A DNA stretch of 64,000 nt from Xaviernesmea oryzae (lineage in GTDB: Bacteria; Pseudomonadota; Alphaproteobacteria; Rhizobiales; Rhizobiaceae): the NCBI RefSeq assembly GCF_900177415.1, contig NZ_FXAF01000003.1:310001-374000 (forward strand), given 5' to 3'. The notes beneath the pieces were generated by a model. It was given only the letters and a program-made list of their open reading frames with translations, did not search any database and was not told where the DNA came from. How positions within the stretch are numbered: position 1 is the stretch's first letter; each line of letters starts with the position of its first letter. The position numbers and the translations under genes were made by a program. Positions 18,193 to 26,884 of the stretch are shown here, in pieces.

Positions 18193-18221
18193 GAAACAGG
18201 TGCCGATGAGGCGCCTGTTTC
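18193..18221. terminator. Bidirectional hairpin terminator between convergent genes
   Basis: GAAACAGGTGCC and GGCGCCTGTTTC pair over 12 bases with one G-T wobble around the loop GATGA. It sits between the glycoside hydrolase gene and the convergent cytochrome gene, with T-containing sequence on the plus side (CGTTTC). Confidence 0.75.
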
Positions 18222-18225
18222 CGTT

Positions 18226-19437
18226 TCATCGCTGGCCGGCGATATCGGATGGCTGCACGGCGGGCGCGGCATTGCCCCAGCTGTTGCGGATATAGGTCAG
18301 GACATCGGCCACCTGCTGGTCCGAAAGCCGCCAGCCGAGCGACGGCATGGAGGGTGTCGTCCTCGCTTCGGGTGTCGCCACCGCCTGACTGCCGTTCAGC
18401 ACCAGACGCACCAGGGTTTCGGCACTCGGCTGCTGCACGAGCGGGCTTCCGGCAAGTGCCGGGAAGAGCTGTCGTGCTCCCTTGCCCTCGCCGCCGTGGC
18501 AGGCCGAACAGGTGTCGTGATAGATCGCGGCACCCGCCGTCATATGCGGATCGCTGGCGGCAAGCGGCTGCGGCTTCTCGGCCGAGCCGCCCTCCGTGCT
18601 CTTCAGATAGGTCGCGATCGCCTTCAGGTCCTCGTCGGTCATCAGCGAGGTCGAAGCCTGGATCGCTTCCGCCATCGGGCCGGATGCGATCGTATGCGCG
18701 TTCGCCCCGGTCTTCAGGTATTGGACGATCTCGTCCTCGTTCCAGCTGCCGATACCGATATGGGGATTGCCTGTGATATTCGGCGCATACCATCCCTGCA
18801 GCGAAGCGCCCTGCAATGCCTCGTCGGTCTTGTCCGCGCCGAGGAAGGTTTTCGGCGAATGGCAGGTGCCGCAATGGCCGGGCCCCTGAACGATGTAGGC
18901 GCCGCGGTTCCATTCAGACGACTTCGACGGATCGGGCTTGAATGTCCCTTCCTCGAAGTTGATCGTGTTCCAGCCGAGCATCGAGAGCCGGATGTTGAAC
19001 GGGAACGGCAGCTGGTTGGATTCGACCGGATTGAAGACCGGCTCCACCGTCCGCAGATAGGACCACAAGTTGCCGATGTCCTGATCGCTCATCTTCGTAT
19101 AGGCCGGATACGGCATGGCGGGGTAGAGCCGCTTGCCGTCGTGGCCGATACCGATCTTCATCGCCCGGCGGAAATCCTGCTCGGTCCAATTGCCGATGCC
19201 GGTTGCCTTGTCGGGCGTGATGTTCGGCGGGATCAATTGGCCGAAGGGCGTTTCCAGCGGACGTCCGCCCGAAAGCGGCTTGGCTCCCGGCGCGGTATGG
19301 CAGGCGCCACAGTCGGCAAGGATCGCCTGATAACGGCCGCGGATGATCTCGTCGGCCTGATCGGGAGCCTGGGAAAAAGCGGAGCCTGACGAAAGAGCGG
19401 CCACCGCAAGGATCACGGAAAAGACGATCTTCTTCAT
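18226..19437 (-). CDS. Tri-haem cytochrome c subunit of a membrane FAD dehydrogenase
   Basis: A 403-residue exported protein with a Sec signal peptide (residues 1-22) and three haem-binding CXXCH motifs: CGACH at 43-47, CGTCH at 189-193 and CSACH at 310-314. Such tri-haem subunits pass electrons from the flavoprotein of gluconate, 2-ketogluconate, sorbitol or fructose dehydrogenases to ubiquinone in the cytoplasmic membrane. It overlaps the GMC flavoprotein gene by four bases, and the subunit-III gene lies before that, giving the normal three-gene order. Confidence 0.92.
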   Translation of the reverse strand: MKKIVFSVILAVAALSSGSAFSQAPDQADEIIRGRYQAILADCGACHTAPGAKPLSGGRPLETPFGQLIPPNITPDKATGIGNWTEQDFRRAMKIGIGHDGKRLYPAMPYPAYTKMSDQDIGNLWSYLRTVEPVFNPVESNQLPFPFNIRLSMLGWNTINFEEGTFKPDPSKSSEWNRGAYIVQGPGHCGTCHSPKTFLGADKTDEALQGASLQGWYAPNITGNPHIGIGSWNEDEIVQYLKTGANAHTIASGPMAEAIQASTSLMTDEDLKAIATYLKSTEGGSAEKPQPLAASDPHMTAGAAIYHDTCSACHGGEGKGARQLFPALAGSPLVQQPSAETLVRLVLNGSQAVATPEARTTPSMPSLGWRLSDQQVADVLTYIRNSWGNAAPAVQPSDIAGQR

Positions 19438-21200
19438 GCCGACACCAGAGGTTGACCCGGATTGCGGAGATATTGTTGGCGGATGGCGTCCGCCGAGAAA
19501 TACGCCAGCGCGCCCACGGTGCCGGTCGGGTTCTTGCCGGCATTGTGCGCAAAGGCGGAGGCGCCCACGACGAAAACGTTGGGCACGTCCCAGCTCTGGA
19601 GATATTTGTTGACCGCACTGGTGTTCGGATCAGCACCCATGATCGCACCGCCGGTGTTGTGGGTGCTCTGGTAGGGCACTGAATCCCAACCCTTTCTGCG
19701 TGGCGAGATATTGTACTGCCGCCCGCCGAAGCTTTTGGCGATCTCCTCCATCTTGGCCGTCACCCAGGCCGACATGCGGATATCGTTGTCCGGGAAGTCG
19801 AAGGTGATCCTGAGAAGTGGCCGTCCGAACCGGTCGGTGTAGGTGGGATCGAGGTCGAGATAGTTGCCGCGCGCCGGATAGCTCGATCCCTGGGAAGAAA
19901 AACCGAGCGTCGCCTTGTAGGCTTTCACAGTCGCCTGCTTCCACTGCGAACCCCAGCGCGGCGTACCGGGCGGGGTCGGCCTCGTCTGGATCGGACGGCC
20001 GTTGGTCGGGATGCAGTTGATGCCTGCCCCACCGACGAAATCGAGCGGCCCGTGGTCGAAGGCGTCGCCGTTATAGTCGTCCACCGTCTGGCCGAGAGCG
20101 CCGGCGGCGATGAACGGGTTGAAGTTCTTGTCGTCGAAGAACACCTGGGCGCCGGAATTGGTCTGGTAACAGTAATTCCGCCCGACCGTGCCCTCGCCCG
20201 TGTTCGGGTCGTAAATTTGCCCGATGCCCGAGAGCATCATCAGCCGCACGTTGTGCAGACCATAGGCGCAGAGCAGCACGAGATCGGCCGGCTGAAAGAA
20301 TTCCTGGCCCGAGGTGTCGATATAGGTGACGCCGCGGGCATGCTTCTTCGAAACGTCGAGGTCCAGGTGCAGCACTTCGGAGTTCGTCCTGACCTCGAAG
20401 TTCTTCTTCTTCATCAGGACCGGCAGGATAGTCGTCTGGGCTGACGATTTCGAATAGTTGGCGCAGCCGAAGCGTTCACAGAAGCCGCACATGGTACACT
20501 GGCCCATGGCGATGCCGAGCGGGTTGATATAGTCCTGCGAAAGGTTCGCCGAAGGCGTCGGGAACGGGTGCAGGCCCATGGACCTCGTTACCTCTGCAAA
20601 CAGCGTCGGCGCATAGGTCATCTGCATCGGCGGCAGCGGATAGTCGCGGGAGCGCGGATCTTCGAACGGATTGCCTCCCTCCTGGATCTGCCCCTTGATA
20701 TTGCCCGCCTTGCCGGAAATGCCGGCGAGATATTCGAAGCGGTCGTAGGCGCTTTCCATCTCCTCGGCGCTGATGCCCCAGTTCTGCAGCGTCAGGTCGG
20801 CGCCTCTGCCGGAACCGTAGCGTTCGTTGAGATGGTCGACGATGCGGAAATCGCTGTCCCAGAACCGCCAGGTATGGCCGTTCCAGTGGACGCCTGCGCC
20901 CCCTACCCCGTTGCCGGGCAGGAAGGAGCCGTAGTCGCGCATCGGCAGCGCCGTCTGCGACGTGTTGTTGCGCATGGTCATCGCTTCGACGGTCGGCTGC
21001 AGGAAGAGGTCCCTACGGATTGCGTAACGAAGCTCGTCCTGAGCGTAACCGATGTTGAAATCGATGGCGGTGTCGCGCCAGGGGCCACGTTCGATCGCGA
21101 CGACATCGAGGCCCTCTTCGGTCAGTTCATGGGCAAGAATGGAGCCCGTCCAGCCAAGGCCGACAATGACGACGTCCTTGCGCGGTAGAATGGTTGTCAT
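19434..21200 (-). CDS. GMC-family FAD dehydrogenase large subunit (gluconate 2-dehydrogenase-like)
   Basis: A 588-residue flavoprotein with the FAD motif GLGWTGS near the N-terminus and the C-terminal GMC pattern QSTHNTGGAIMGADP plus NPTGTVGALAYFSADAI. It resembles the catalytic subunits of periplasm-facing gluconate, ketogluconate and related sugar(-acid) dehydrogenases. It has no obvious signal peptide of its own; the partner subunit carries a Tat signal and probably carries it across as a complex. ATG 21200 is preferred over a TTG nine bases upstream because AGGGA is spaced properly only from the ATG. Confidence 0.9.
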   Translation of the reverse strand: MTTILPRKDVVIVGLGWTGSILAHELTEEGLDVVAIERGPWRDTAIDFNIGYAQDELRYAIRRDLFLQPTVEAMTMRNNTSQTALPMRDYGSFLPGNGVGGAGVHWNGHTWRFWDSDFRIVDHLNERYGSGRGADLTLQNWGISAEEMESAYDRFEYLAGISGKAGNIKGQIQEGGNPFEDPRSRDYPLPPMQMTYAPTLFAEVTRSMGLHPFPTPSANLSQDYINPLGIAMGQCTMCGFCERFGCANYSKSSAQTTILPVLMKKKNFEVRTNSEVLHLDLDVSKKHARGVTYIDTSGQEFFQPADLVLLCAYGLHNVRLMMLSGIGQIYDPNTGEGTVGRNYCYQTNSGAQVFFDDKNFNPFIAAGALGQTVDDYNGDAFDHGPLDFVGGAGINCIPTNGRPIQTRPTPPGTPRWGSQWKQATVKAYKATLGFSSQGSSYPARGNYLDLDPTYTDRFGRPLLRITFDFPDNDIRMSAWVTAKMEEIAKSFGGRQYNISPRRKGWDSVPYQSTHNTGGAIMGADPNTSAVNKYLQSWDVPNVFVVGASAFAHNAGKNPTGTVGALAYFSADAIRQQYLRNPGQPLVSA

Positions 21201-21213
21201 GAGTCTCAAGTCC

Positions 21214-21966
21214 CTATCTGGTCATCCATTCCGTCGAGCCTGCGATCGAAACCGGAGGCAAGGGATAGGGTTGGTTGTGCTTCGTCACGTGGTCGCGATA
21301 GTCGTATCGCGCGCCGGGGAAACCCAGCATCTTCCACGAGGCCATGTCCTTGTTGCCGCCGTAGATGGGGTCGGCGAAAAAGCCCTCCATCACATTGCTC
21401 AGCATCAGGTTGAAGAAGGATTTGGCATCCACATTGTCGGCGAGCGTGATCTTGCCGGCTTCGAGATCGCGCAGGGTCGCATCCTGGTCGTCCGGCGAAA
21501 GCTCGAAGAAGCGCTTGCCGCCCTTGTTGTCACGCGTCCAGGCGTTGAGAGCGGCAAGCCCCGTGCGATAGCGCTGCGCCGGGGTGTCGGGCGCCTGGTA
21601 TCCCTGTGTCGGCAGGCCCGGCATGAACGGACCCCTGGTATAGAGCCGGCTCGACGCCCCATAGGAGCCCACCAGTTGCCGGTCGAGATAAACGACGCAG
21701 CCCGCGTCCTTGCCGCCGATCGAAAGCTCGTCGGCAGGGATCAGCCGGTCGGCCACCGCCTCCATGGTCGAGACCTCTTCCGGCGTGAAGAACAGCCAGC
21801 CTCCCGGCCTGACCTGAATCGGTGGATCGGCGGAACGCGCCTCCCAGGGCAGGCTGCCGGAAATGCTGCGCGCCAGGACGGGACCGGAGCTGGCGGCAAG
21901 AACGGTGAATGCGACGGAAGAAAGGAATTGGCGCCGCGTCGGGCGCTTGAGACAGTGGGTTTCCAT
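21214..21966 (-). CDS. FAD dehydrogenase small subunit (gluconate 2-dehydrogenase subunit 3) with Tat signal
   Basis: A 250-residue protein starting at ATG 21966 (GGGGAGG upstream). The N-terminus has a twin-arginine signal (RPTRRQFLSS followed by a hydrophobic stretch ending near VLA), typical for the gamma subunit that exports the folded flavoprotein. The body matches the subunit-3 family (WLFFTPEEVSTMEAVADRLIPAD). It is the first gene of the three-gene dehydrogenase operon that oxidises sugars or aldonic acids in the periplasm and feeds the respiratory chain. Confidence 0.9.
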   Translation of the reverse strand: METHCLKRPTRRQFLSSVAFTVLAASSGPVLARSISGSLPWEARSADPPIQVRPGGWLFFTPEEVSTMEAVADRLIPADELSIGGKDAGCVVYLDRQLVGSYGASSRLYTRGPFMPGLPTQGYQAPDTPAQRYRTGLAALNAWTRDNKGGKRFFELSPDDQDATLRDLEAGKITLADNVDAKSFFNLMLSNVMEGFFADPIYGGNKDMASWKMLGFPGARYDYRDHVTKHNQPYPLPPVSIAGSTEWMTR

Positions 21967-22028
21967 AAGAAGCCTCCCCGGAAGAGAAAAGGCCGGTGAC
22001 GCGCCGAACGGCGTGCGCCGAGGTGATC

Positions 22029-22042
22029 GAACCGAACGGTTC
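22029..22042. promoter_or_regulatory. Dyad upstream of the dehydrogenase operon
   Basis: GAACCG-AA-CGGTTC is a perfect inverted repeat with a two-base centre, located 63 bases before the dehydrogenase operon start and 58 bases after the IclR stop. It could be an operator for the IclR protein or another regulator. Only the symmetry is direct evidence. Confidence 0.45.
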
Positions 22043-22099
22043 AGCAATCAACCTAGGGCGCTCGGGAAGAGCGACAACCCTGAAAGCGAGGTAAAATCG

Positions 22100-22918
22100 T
22101 CAGAACTCGTCCGAGCCGAACGAGCCGCGATGTCCCAGGCGGACGGAGATGGCACGCGCCGCTGTAAGCAACGGCTCGACGAGACCGCTGAGATTCTTGA
22201 GCGACAGGCGCTGAACGGGACCCGCAATCGCGACGGAGCCGACCAACTCCGACTGGGCGTCGTAGACCGGCGCTGCGACAGCCCGCATTCCGAGTTCGCT
22301 TTCCTCGTCCTCGATGGCGTATCCGAGGCGGCGGACATTGGCGAGCAGCTTGAGGAGCTTGTCCGGATCGGTCACCGTCTTCGGCGTGCGCGGCGGCATG
22401 GGCGCCGCGATGACGGCGGCGATGCGGGCCTCCGGCTGAAAGGCCAGGATCGCCCGGCCGGCTGCCGTGCAGTAGCAAGGGGCCCGCATGCCGATCTCCG
22501 CATTGATGCGCACCGCCTGGCGGGATGTCTGGGTCCGTATATACATGATCTCCGCCCCGCTCGGCACTGCAAGCAGCACCGTTTCGTCGGTTTCCTGACG
22601 CAGGTCGATGAGCACGGTGCGCGCCTCCGTGGACAGATCCATGCGGTGGCGCACCAGCGAGCCAAGGCCGAAAAGCCCGAGCCCCAACCGATAGCGGCCC
22701 GTCTCCTGGTTCTTGTCGAGGAAACCCTCCGCCATCAGCGTGACCACCAGGCGGTGGACGGTGCTCTTGGCGATGCCGAGACGCTTGGCGAGTTCGCTGA
22801 TGCCGATTTCGGCCTCGTCGCCGGAAAAGGCTTTCAGGATCCGGATCGCCATCGAGACCGAGGAAAGCCGGGACGTCCCTGTGTCCCGGTCATTCGGATC
22901 CCTGATCTCCGTTCCCAT
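22100..22918 (-). CDS. IclR family transcriptional regulator
   Basis: A 272-residue protein with ATG at 22918 (GGAGTGAG upstream). It has an N-terminal winged helix (ILKAFSGDEAEIGISELAKRLGIAKSTVHRLV, given here as positions about 29-60) and a GAF-like effector domain with INAEIGMRAPCYCTAAGRA and the C-terminal GSVAIAGPV. IclR proteins control sugar-acid and aromatic catabolism. It is upstream of, and in the same direction as, the FAD dehydrogenase operon and divergent from a DHA2 exporter; either may be its target. Confidence 0.9.
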   Translation of the reverse strand: MGTEIRDPNDRDTGTSRLSSVSMAIRILKAFSGDEAEIGISELAKRLGIAKSTVHRLVVTLMAEGFLDKNQETGRYRLGLGLFGLGSLVRHRMDLSTEARTVLIDLRQETDETVLLAVPSGAEIMYIRTQTSRQAVRINAEIGMRAPCYCTAAGRAILAFQPEARIAAVIAAPMPPRTPKTVTDPDKLLKLLANVRRLGYAIEDEESELGMRAVAAPVYDAQSELVGSVAIAGPVQRLSLKNLSGLVEPLLTAARAISVRLGHRGSFGSDEF

Positions 22919-22995
22919 TCTCACTCCCATGCGACTTACGCGCAGATGTCCGAAGCGCACCGTTGACAGCCTACAGCCCCAAGGAATAGCATACA

Positions 22996-23012
22996 ATGGA
23001 CCAGCGTTCCAT
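22996..23012. promoter_or_regulatory. Candidate IclR operator in the IclR/exporter gap
   Basis: ATGGA-CCAGCGT-TCCAT is an inverted repeat with 5-base perfect arms in the 172-base divergent gap. Many IclR sites have TGGAA/TTCCA-like arms, so this is a plausible autoregulatory site. Confidence 0.35.
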
Positions 23013-23090
23013 ATAGAAGAACACTATAAAGGCGATTGGCCAGGCGGACACAGTGCGAGGTGGCCGCACCGGTCCGATGCTCCGGCAGGA

Positions 23091-24551
23091 ATGCGCTTCG
23101 GCACGCATGAAGACTTGAAGACAAAAGAGAACAGTGGATTGGAAACGCGCAAGACTGTGCCGCTGATCGTGGCATCGGCTCTCATCATGCAGCAGATCGA
23201 TTCCACGGCGATCGCGACCGCGCTTCCCTCGATCGCCAATGCGCTCGGCGAACCTGCGGTCGCGCTCCATTCGACGATCACCGTCTATCTGCTCTCGCTC
23301 GGCGTCTTCCTGCCCGTCAGCGGCTGGTTTGCCGACCGCTTCGGCGCCCGTCTGGTCTTCTGCTCGGCAATCGCTCTCTTCACATTCGCTTCGCTTCTCT
23401 GCGCCGCCTCGACCAACCTCACCATGCTGATCGCATCGCGTGCCCTGCAGGGCTTCGGCGGTGCGCTGATGCTGCCGACCGCGCGCCTCATTCTCGTGCG
23501 TTCGGTGCCGCGCGAGGAACTCGTTTCGGCCATGGTGCTCATGAGCATGCCGGCCGTCGTCGGCCCGGCAATCGGACCGCTGTTCGGCGGTTTTATCATC
23601 AGCATCAGCTCCTGGCGCTGGATTTTCTGGATCAACCTGCCGGTCGGCATCATCGCGATCGTGCTCACGCTGATGCTGATCGGGAAGATCCCGGTGGTCG
23701 CGCGGCCCTCCTTCGATTTCACCGGTTTCGTCCTCACGGGCATCGGAATCGGCGCGCTCATCTTCGGCTTCGATGCCTTCGCGCGCGAGATGAATGCCAA
23801 CGGCTTGCTTCTGGCGTTCGCCGGCCTCGCCTCGCTCGGTCTTTACGCGCTGCATGCGCGGCGTAGCGCCAATCCCATCCTCGACCTGAGGCTCTTCCGC
23901 CATCCGACCTTCCGTGCCAGCCTTGGCGGCGGCTCGCTCTTCAGGGTCAGCATGGGAGCGCTGCCTTTCATGCTGCCGCTTCTGATGCAGGAAGTGTTCG
24001 GCTATACGCCGCTGCAATCCGGTGCCATCACCTTCGTCTCGACGATCGGCGCCTTCGGCATGCGAACGATCACGAAGCGCATCCTGCGGCGGTTCGGTTT
24101 TCGCCGCGTGCTCTTTTGGAATGCGCTGATCGCGAGCTTTTCGATGGGGCTTTGCGCTCTCTTCACGCCGGACACTGCCCCCATCGTCATGGTCTTCGTC
24201 ATCCTGCTCGGCGGCTTCTTCCGGGCACTGCAGTTCACATCCCTCAACACGATCGCCTTCGCGGAAACCGACGATTCGGAGATGAGCCACGCCACCTCGC
24301 TCTCGCAGATGGCACAGCGCATCGCGCAGAGCGTCGGCGTCGCCGTCTCCGCGATCCTGCTGCAATATTATTCCGGCGGTTCGGAGACACTGACGAACTT
24401 CGCTTTCGCCATGGCCTTCATCATCGTCGCGCTCATCTCGGCTTCGTCCTGCCTCTCCTTCTTCCGGCTGCCGCAAAATGCGGGAGACGTGCTCGCAGGC
24501 CGGAAAAAGGAGGTGGCAGAGGCACAGCAGGAGGCCGAAGCGGCGGAATGA
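23091..24551 (+). CDS. MFS exporter, DHA2 (EmrB/QacA) family
   Basis: A 486-residue membrane protein with multiple hydrophobic helices and MFS motifs: QQIDSTAIATALPSIA at the first helix (DHA2 pattern), WFADRFGARLVF for motif A and the LxxxPARLILVR-like loop. DHA2 pumps use the proton gradient to export drugs or metabolites. ATG 23091 lies immediately after AGGA and is not ideal; a TTG at 23139 that starts LETRKTVPL fits family starts better, so the true N-terminus may be 16 residues shorter. It diverges from the IclR gene. Confidence 0.88.
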   Translation: MRFGTHEDLKTKENSGLETRKTVPLIVASALIMQQIDSTAIATALPSIANALGEPAVALHSTITVYLLSLGVFLPVSGWFADRFGARLVFCSAIALFTFASLLCAASTNLTMLIASRALQGFGGALMLPTARLILVRSVPREELVSAMVLMSMPAVVGPAIGPLFGGFIISISSWRWIFWINLPVGIIAIVLTLMLIGKIPVVARPSFDFTGFVLTGIGIGALIFGFDAFAREMNANGLLLAFAGLASLGLYALHARRSANPILDLRLFRHPTFRASLGGGSLFRVSMGALPFMLPLLMQEVFGYTPLQSGAITFVSTIGAFGMRTITKRILRRFGFRRVLFWNALIASFSMGLCALFTPDTAPIVMVFVILLGGFFRALQFTSLNTIAFAETDDSEMSHATSLSQMAQRIAQSVGVAVSAILLQYYSGGSETLTNFAFAMAFIIVALISASSCLSFFRLPQNAGDVLAGRKKEVAEAQQEAEAAE

Positions 24552-24624
24552 AGGATGTTCAAAGCCGTTTGCGGACTATGCTCAGATAATTCTGCCGCTG
24601 CCACGTCATACCCTTGAAATGATA

Positions 24625-24669
24625 TAGTTGGCATGCTAACTAAGTCGTAGGAAAAACTTAGCACGCTAA
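24625..24669 (+). promoter_or_regulatory. Two MarR-type operators in front of the emr operon
   Basis: Site 1 (24625-24642) is TAGTTGGCATGCTAACTA, an 18-base dyad with a single mismatched pair. Site 2 (24658-24669) is TTAGC-AC-GCTAA. Both share the half-site GCTAAC and lie just before the MarR gene; a TATAGT -10-like hexamer overlaps site 1. The usual mechanism for the family would be autorepression released by the pump substrate. Confidence 0.7.
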
Positions 24670-24682
24670 CTTTAAGCCCGCC

Positions 24683-25138
24683 ATGAAACCCGACCCGATC
24701 GCATCCGATTTCCTGGAAGCCCTTACCAAGGTGAGCCGCAAGATCCGCACGGCCTTCAACCAGCAGGTCACGGCGCATGGGCTGACCTATCCGCGCGCCA
24801 GAGCGCTGTTCCGCCTCGCCAAAAAGCAGAACATGACCCAGAGCGAGCTCGCCTGTGATCTGGAGCTTGAACAGGCGACAATGGTGCGCCTCCTCGACCG
24901 TATGGAGGAGAACGGGCTTATCGAGCGCCGGCCGGACACGAACGACCGCCGTGTCAAACTCATTGTGCTCACACCTTACGGCGAGGAGCAGGCAGCCATG
25001 GTCCGCTCGATCGCCGACCGGATTCGCGAGCAGATTTTCCAGGATATCGACCCCGACGAATTGCATGTCGCCGTGGCGCTTTTGGAGCGCATCTCGGCCA
25101 ACGTCACCGATCTGGAGGACGTCGATGTCCCCGCGTGA
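24683..25138 (+). CDS. MarR family transcriptional regulator (EmrR-like)
   Basis: A 151-residue winged-helix protein. The DNA-binding core is LTYPRARALFRLAKKQNMTQ followed by the recognition helix LELEQATMVRLLDRM and the wing RRPDTNDRRVKLIVLT with the conserved Asp-Arg. It is the first gene of an operon with an EmrB-type exporter and an EmrA/HlyD adaptor, the standard arrangement for drug-responsive efflux. The stop overlaps the exporter start by 14 bases. Confidence 0.92.
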   Translation: MKPDPIASDFLEALTKVSRKIRTAFNQQVTAHGLTYPRARALFRLAKKQNMTQSELACDLELEQATMVRLLDRMEENGLIERRPDTNDRRVKLIVLTPYGEEQAAMVRSIADRIREQIFQDIDPDELHVAVALLERISANVTDLEDVDVPA

Positions 25139-26867
25139 GACAGCGGCAAGACTGAAGAACGAGATGCTGGAACGGCCGGATACCCGCGAAAATGCGGAGC
25201 CGGCATCCCCTGCGCCAAGCTCTCCCTCCGCTCCGGCAGCGTCTGCCCCAGCCGCTCCACCCGCTTTCGTGCCCAAGCCGCCCTTGGTGATGCTGGCCTA
25301 TGTATTGGCCTCGCTGACCGCCGCGGTCATGCAGGGGCTCGGCACAAGCCTGATCTCGCTCAACCTGCAGCAGCTCGCCGGTCCGCTGCAAGCGACACAG
25401 ACCGAAGCCTCCTGGCTGATGGCGGCCTATCTGTTTCCCAACGTCAGCCTCGGCCTCATCCTCTTCAAGGTCCGCACCCAGTACGGCATCCGGAATTTCT
25501 GCGAGATCGCCATCATTCCCTATGTGCTGGTCTGCCTGGCCCACCTGTGGGTCGACGACCTGGGTCTCGATATCCTGCTGCGGTTCTTCGCCGGCGCTGC
25601 GGCTGCACCCATCTCATCGGTTGCCTTCCTCTACATGCTGGAGATTTTCCCGCCGGAGAAGAAGCTCAATGTCGGGCTCTGCATGGCGCTGGTCGGGCTT
25701 GCCCTGGCGACGCCGATCGCCGGGCTGATCTCGCCCTCGCTCCTCGATGCCAACGACCTCAGCGGCCTTTATCTGCTGGAGCTCGGCCTGGCGCTGATCA
25801 CCTTCGGCTTCATCTATGTCCTGCCGCTGTCTTCGCCGCCGCGCGCCAAGGTCATTTCCTCGATGGATATCCTGGACTACGCGCTCCTCGCCGTCTCGAT
25901 GGGATGCCTGGCGATCGTCTTCACCATGGGCCGTCTCTACTGGTGGTTCGAAGCGGACTGGCTCGCCTGGCTGCTGATCGTCGCGATCGTCACGGCCACC
26001 CTGTTGGCGATGATAGAACTCAACCGCAAGAACAATCTGGTGGATTTCCGCTGGATCACCTCGCGCGAGATCGTCCACTTCGCAGGCGTCCTGCTCGTCT
26101 TCCGCATCCTCCTCACCGAGCAGTCGACCGGAGCCATCAATTTCCTGCGCCAGATCGGCATGCTCAACGAGCAGATGACGGGGCTCTACTGGTGCATCCT
26201 GATCGCCAGCGTCGCATCCGGGTTTGCCTGTGCAGCCGTCATGAAGCCCGGCCGCGAGGCCGCCATACACCTCGTGGCCCTCATCCTGCTTGCCATCGGC
26301 TCTCTGATGGACAGCTATTCCACCGCGCTCACAAGGCCCGAGCAGATGTATGTGAGCCAGTCGATCATCGCCTTCGGCAGCGGTCTCTTCCTGCCGCCGG
26401 CCATGGCCGTCGGCTTTTCCGCGGCCATCAAGAAGGGCATGTCCTATATCCTGAGCTTCTTTGCCGTCTTCCTGTTCACGCAGAAGGTAGGCGCCTTCAT
26501 CGGCAGCGCGCTGTTCGGCACATTCGTGACCATCCGCGAGCAATACCATTCCGCCATCATGGCATCACGGCTCTTGTCGACGGACCCGCTGGTGGCGGCG
26601 CGACTGCAGCAATATGTCGGCGCCTATGCCAAATCGACGCCCGACGGCATCCAAAGAACCGCGCAAGGGGCGAGCCTCTTCGCCAGGCAGGTGCAGACCC
26701 AGGCCTATGTGCTCGCCTACAACGACGCCTTCTTTGCGACTTTCCTGATCGCGGTCGGAGCGATCGCCGTGCTGCTCCTCGACGTTGCCTGGAGCAATCG
26801 TCACCGCCTCCTGCCGCGCCCAGTTCCGGCACTTGAGATGCCCTCGACCATTCATTCATCAAATTAA
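25125..26867 (+). CDS. MFS efflux pump membrane protein, EmrB-like
   Basis: A 580-residue protein starting at ATG 25125 (GGAGGAC upstream) inside the 3' end of the MarR gene. The first 55 residues are a soluble Pro/Ala/Ser-rich tail, which is unusual for EmrB; 13-14 hydrophobic helices follow, with QATQTEASWLMAAYL typical of EmrB helix 1-2 and a GLFLPPAMAVGF segment. A periplasmic adaptor gene follows after 17 bases. The pair should export hydrophobic toxins across both membranes with an outer-membrane channel supplied from elsewhere. Confidence 0.88.
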   Translation: MSPRETAARLKNEMLERPDTRENAEPASPAPSSPSAPAASAPAAPPAFVPKPPLVMLAYVLASLTAAVMQGLGTSLISLNLQQLAGPLQATQTEASWLMAAYLFPNVSLGLILFKVRTQYGIRNFCEIAIIPYVLVCLAHLWVDDLGLDILLRFFAGAAAAPISSVAFLYMLEIFPPEKKLNVGLCMALVGLALATPIAGLISPSLLDANDLSGLYLLELGLALITFGFIYVLPLSSPPRAKVISSMDILDYALLAVSMGCLAIVFTMGRLYWWFEADWLAWLLIVAIVTATLLAMIELNRKNNLVDFRWITSREIVHFAGVLLVFRILLTEQSTGAINFLRQIGMLNEQMTGLYWCILIASVASGFACAAVMKPGREAAIHLVALILLAIGSLMDSYSTALTRPEQMYVSQSIIAFGSGLFLPPAMAVGFSAAIKKGMSYILSFFAVFLFTQKVGAFIGSALFGTFVTIREQYHSAIMASRLLSTDPLVAARLQQYVGAYAKSTPDGIQRTAQGASLFARQVQTQAYVLAYNDAFFATFLIAVGAIAVLLLDVAWSNRHRLLPRPVPALEMPSTIHSSN

Positions 26868-26884
26868 AGAATAGACCTAAGACC

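Noticed and set aside
22996..23010. Minus-strand GGAAC followed after 19 bases by TT, a possible EcfG promoter for the IclR gene
   Set aside because: The -10 lacks CGTT and the bases are better explained by the palindrome in the same place.
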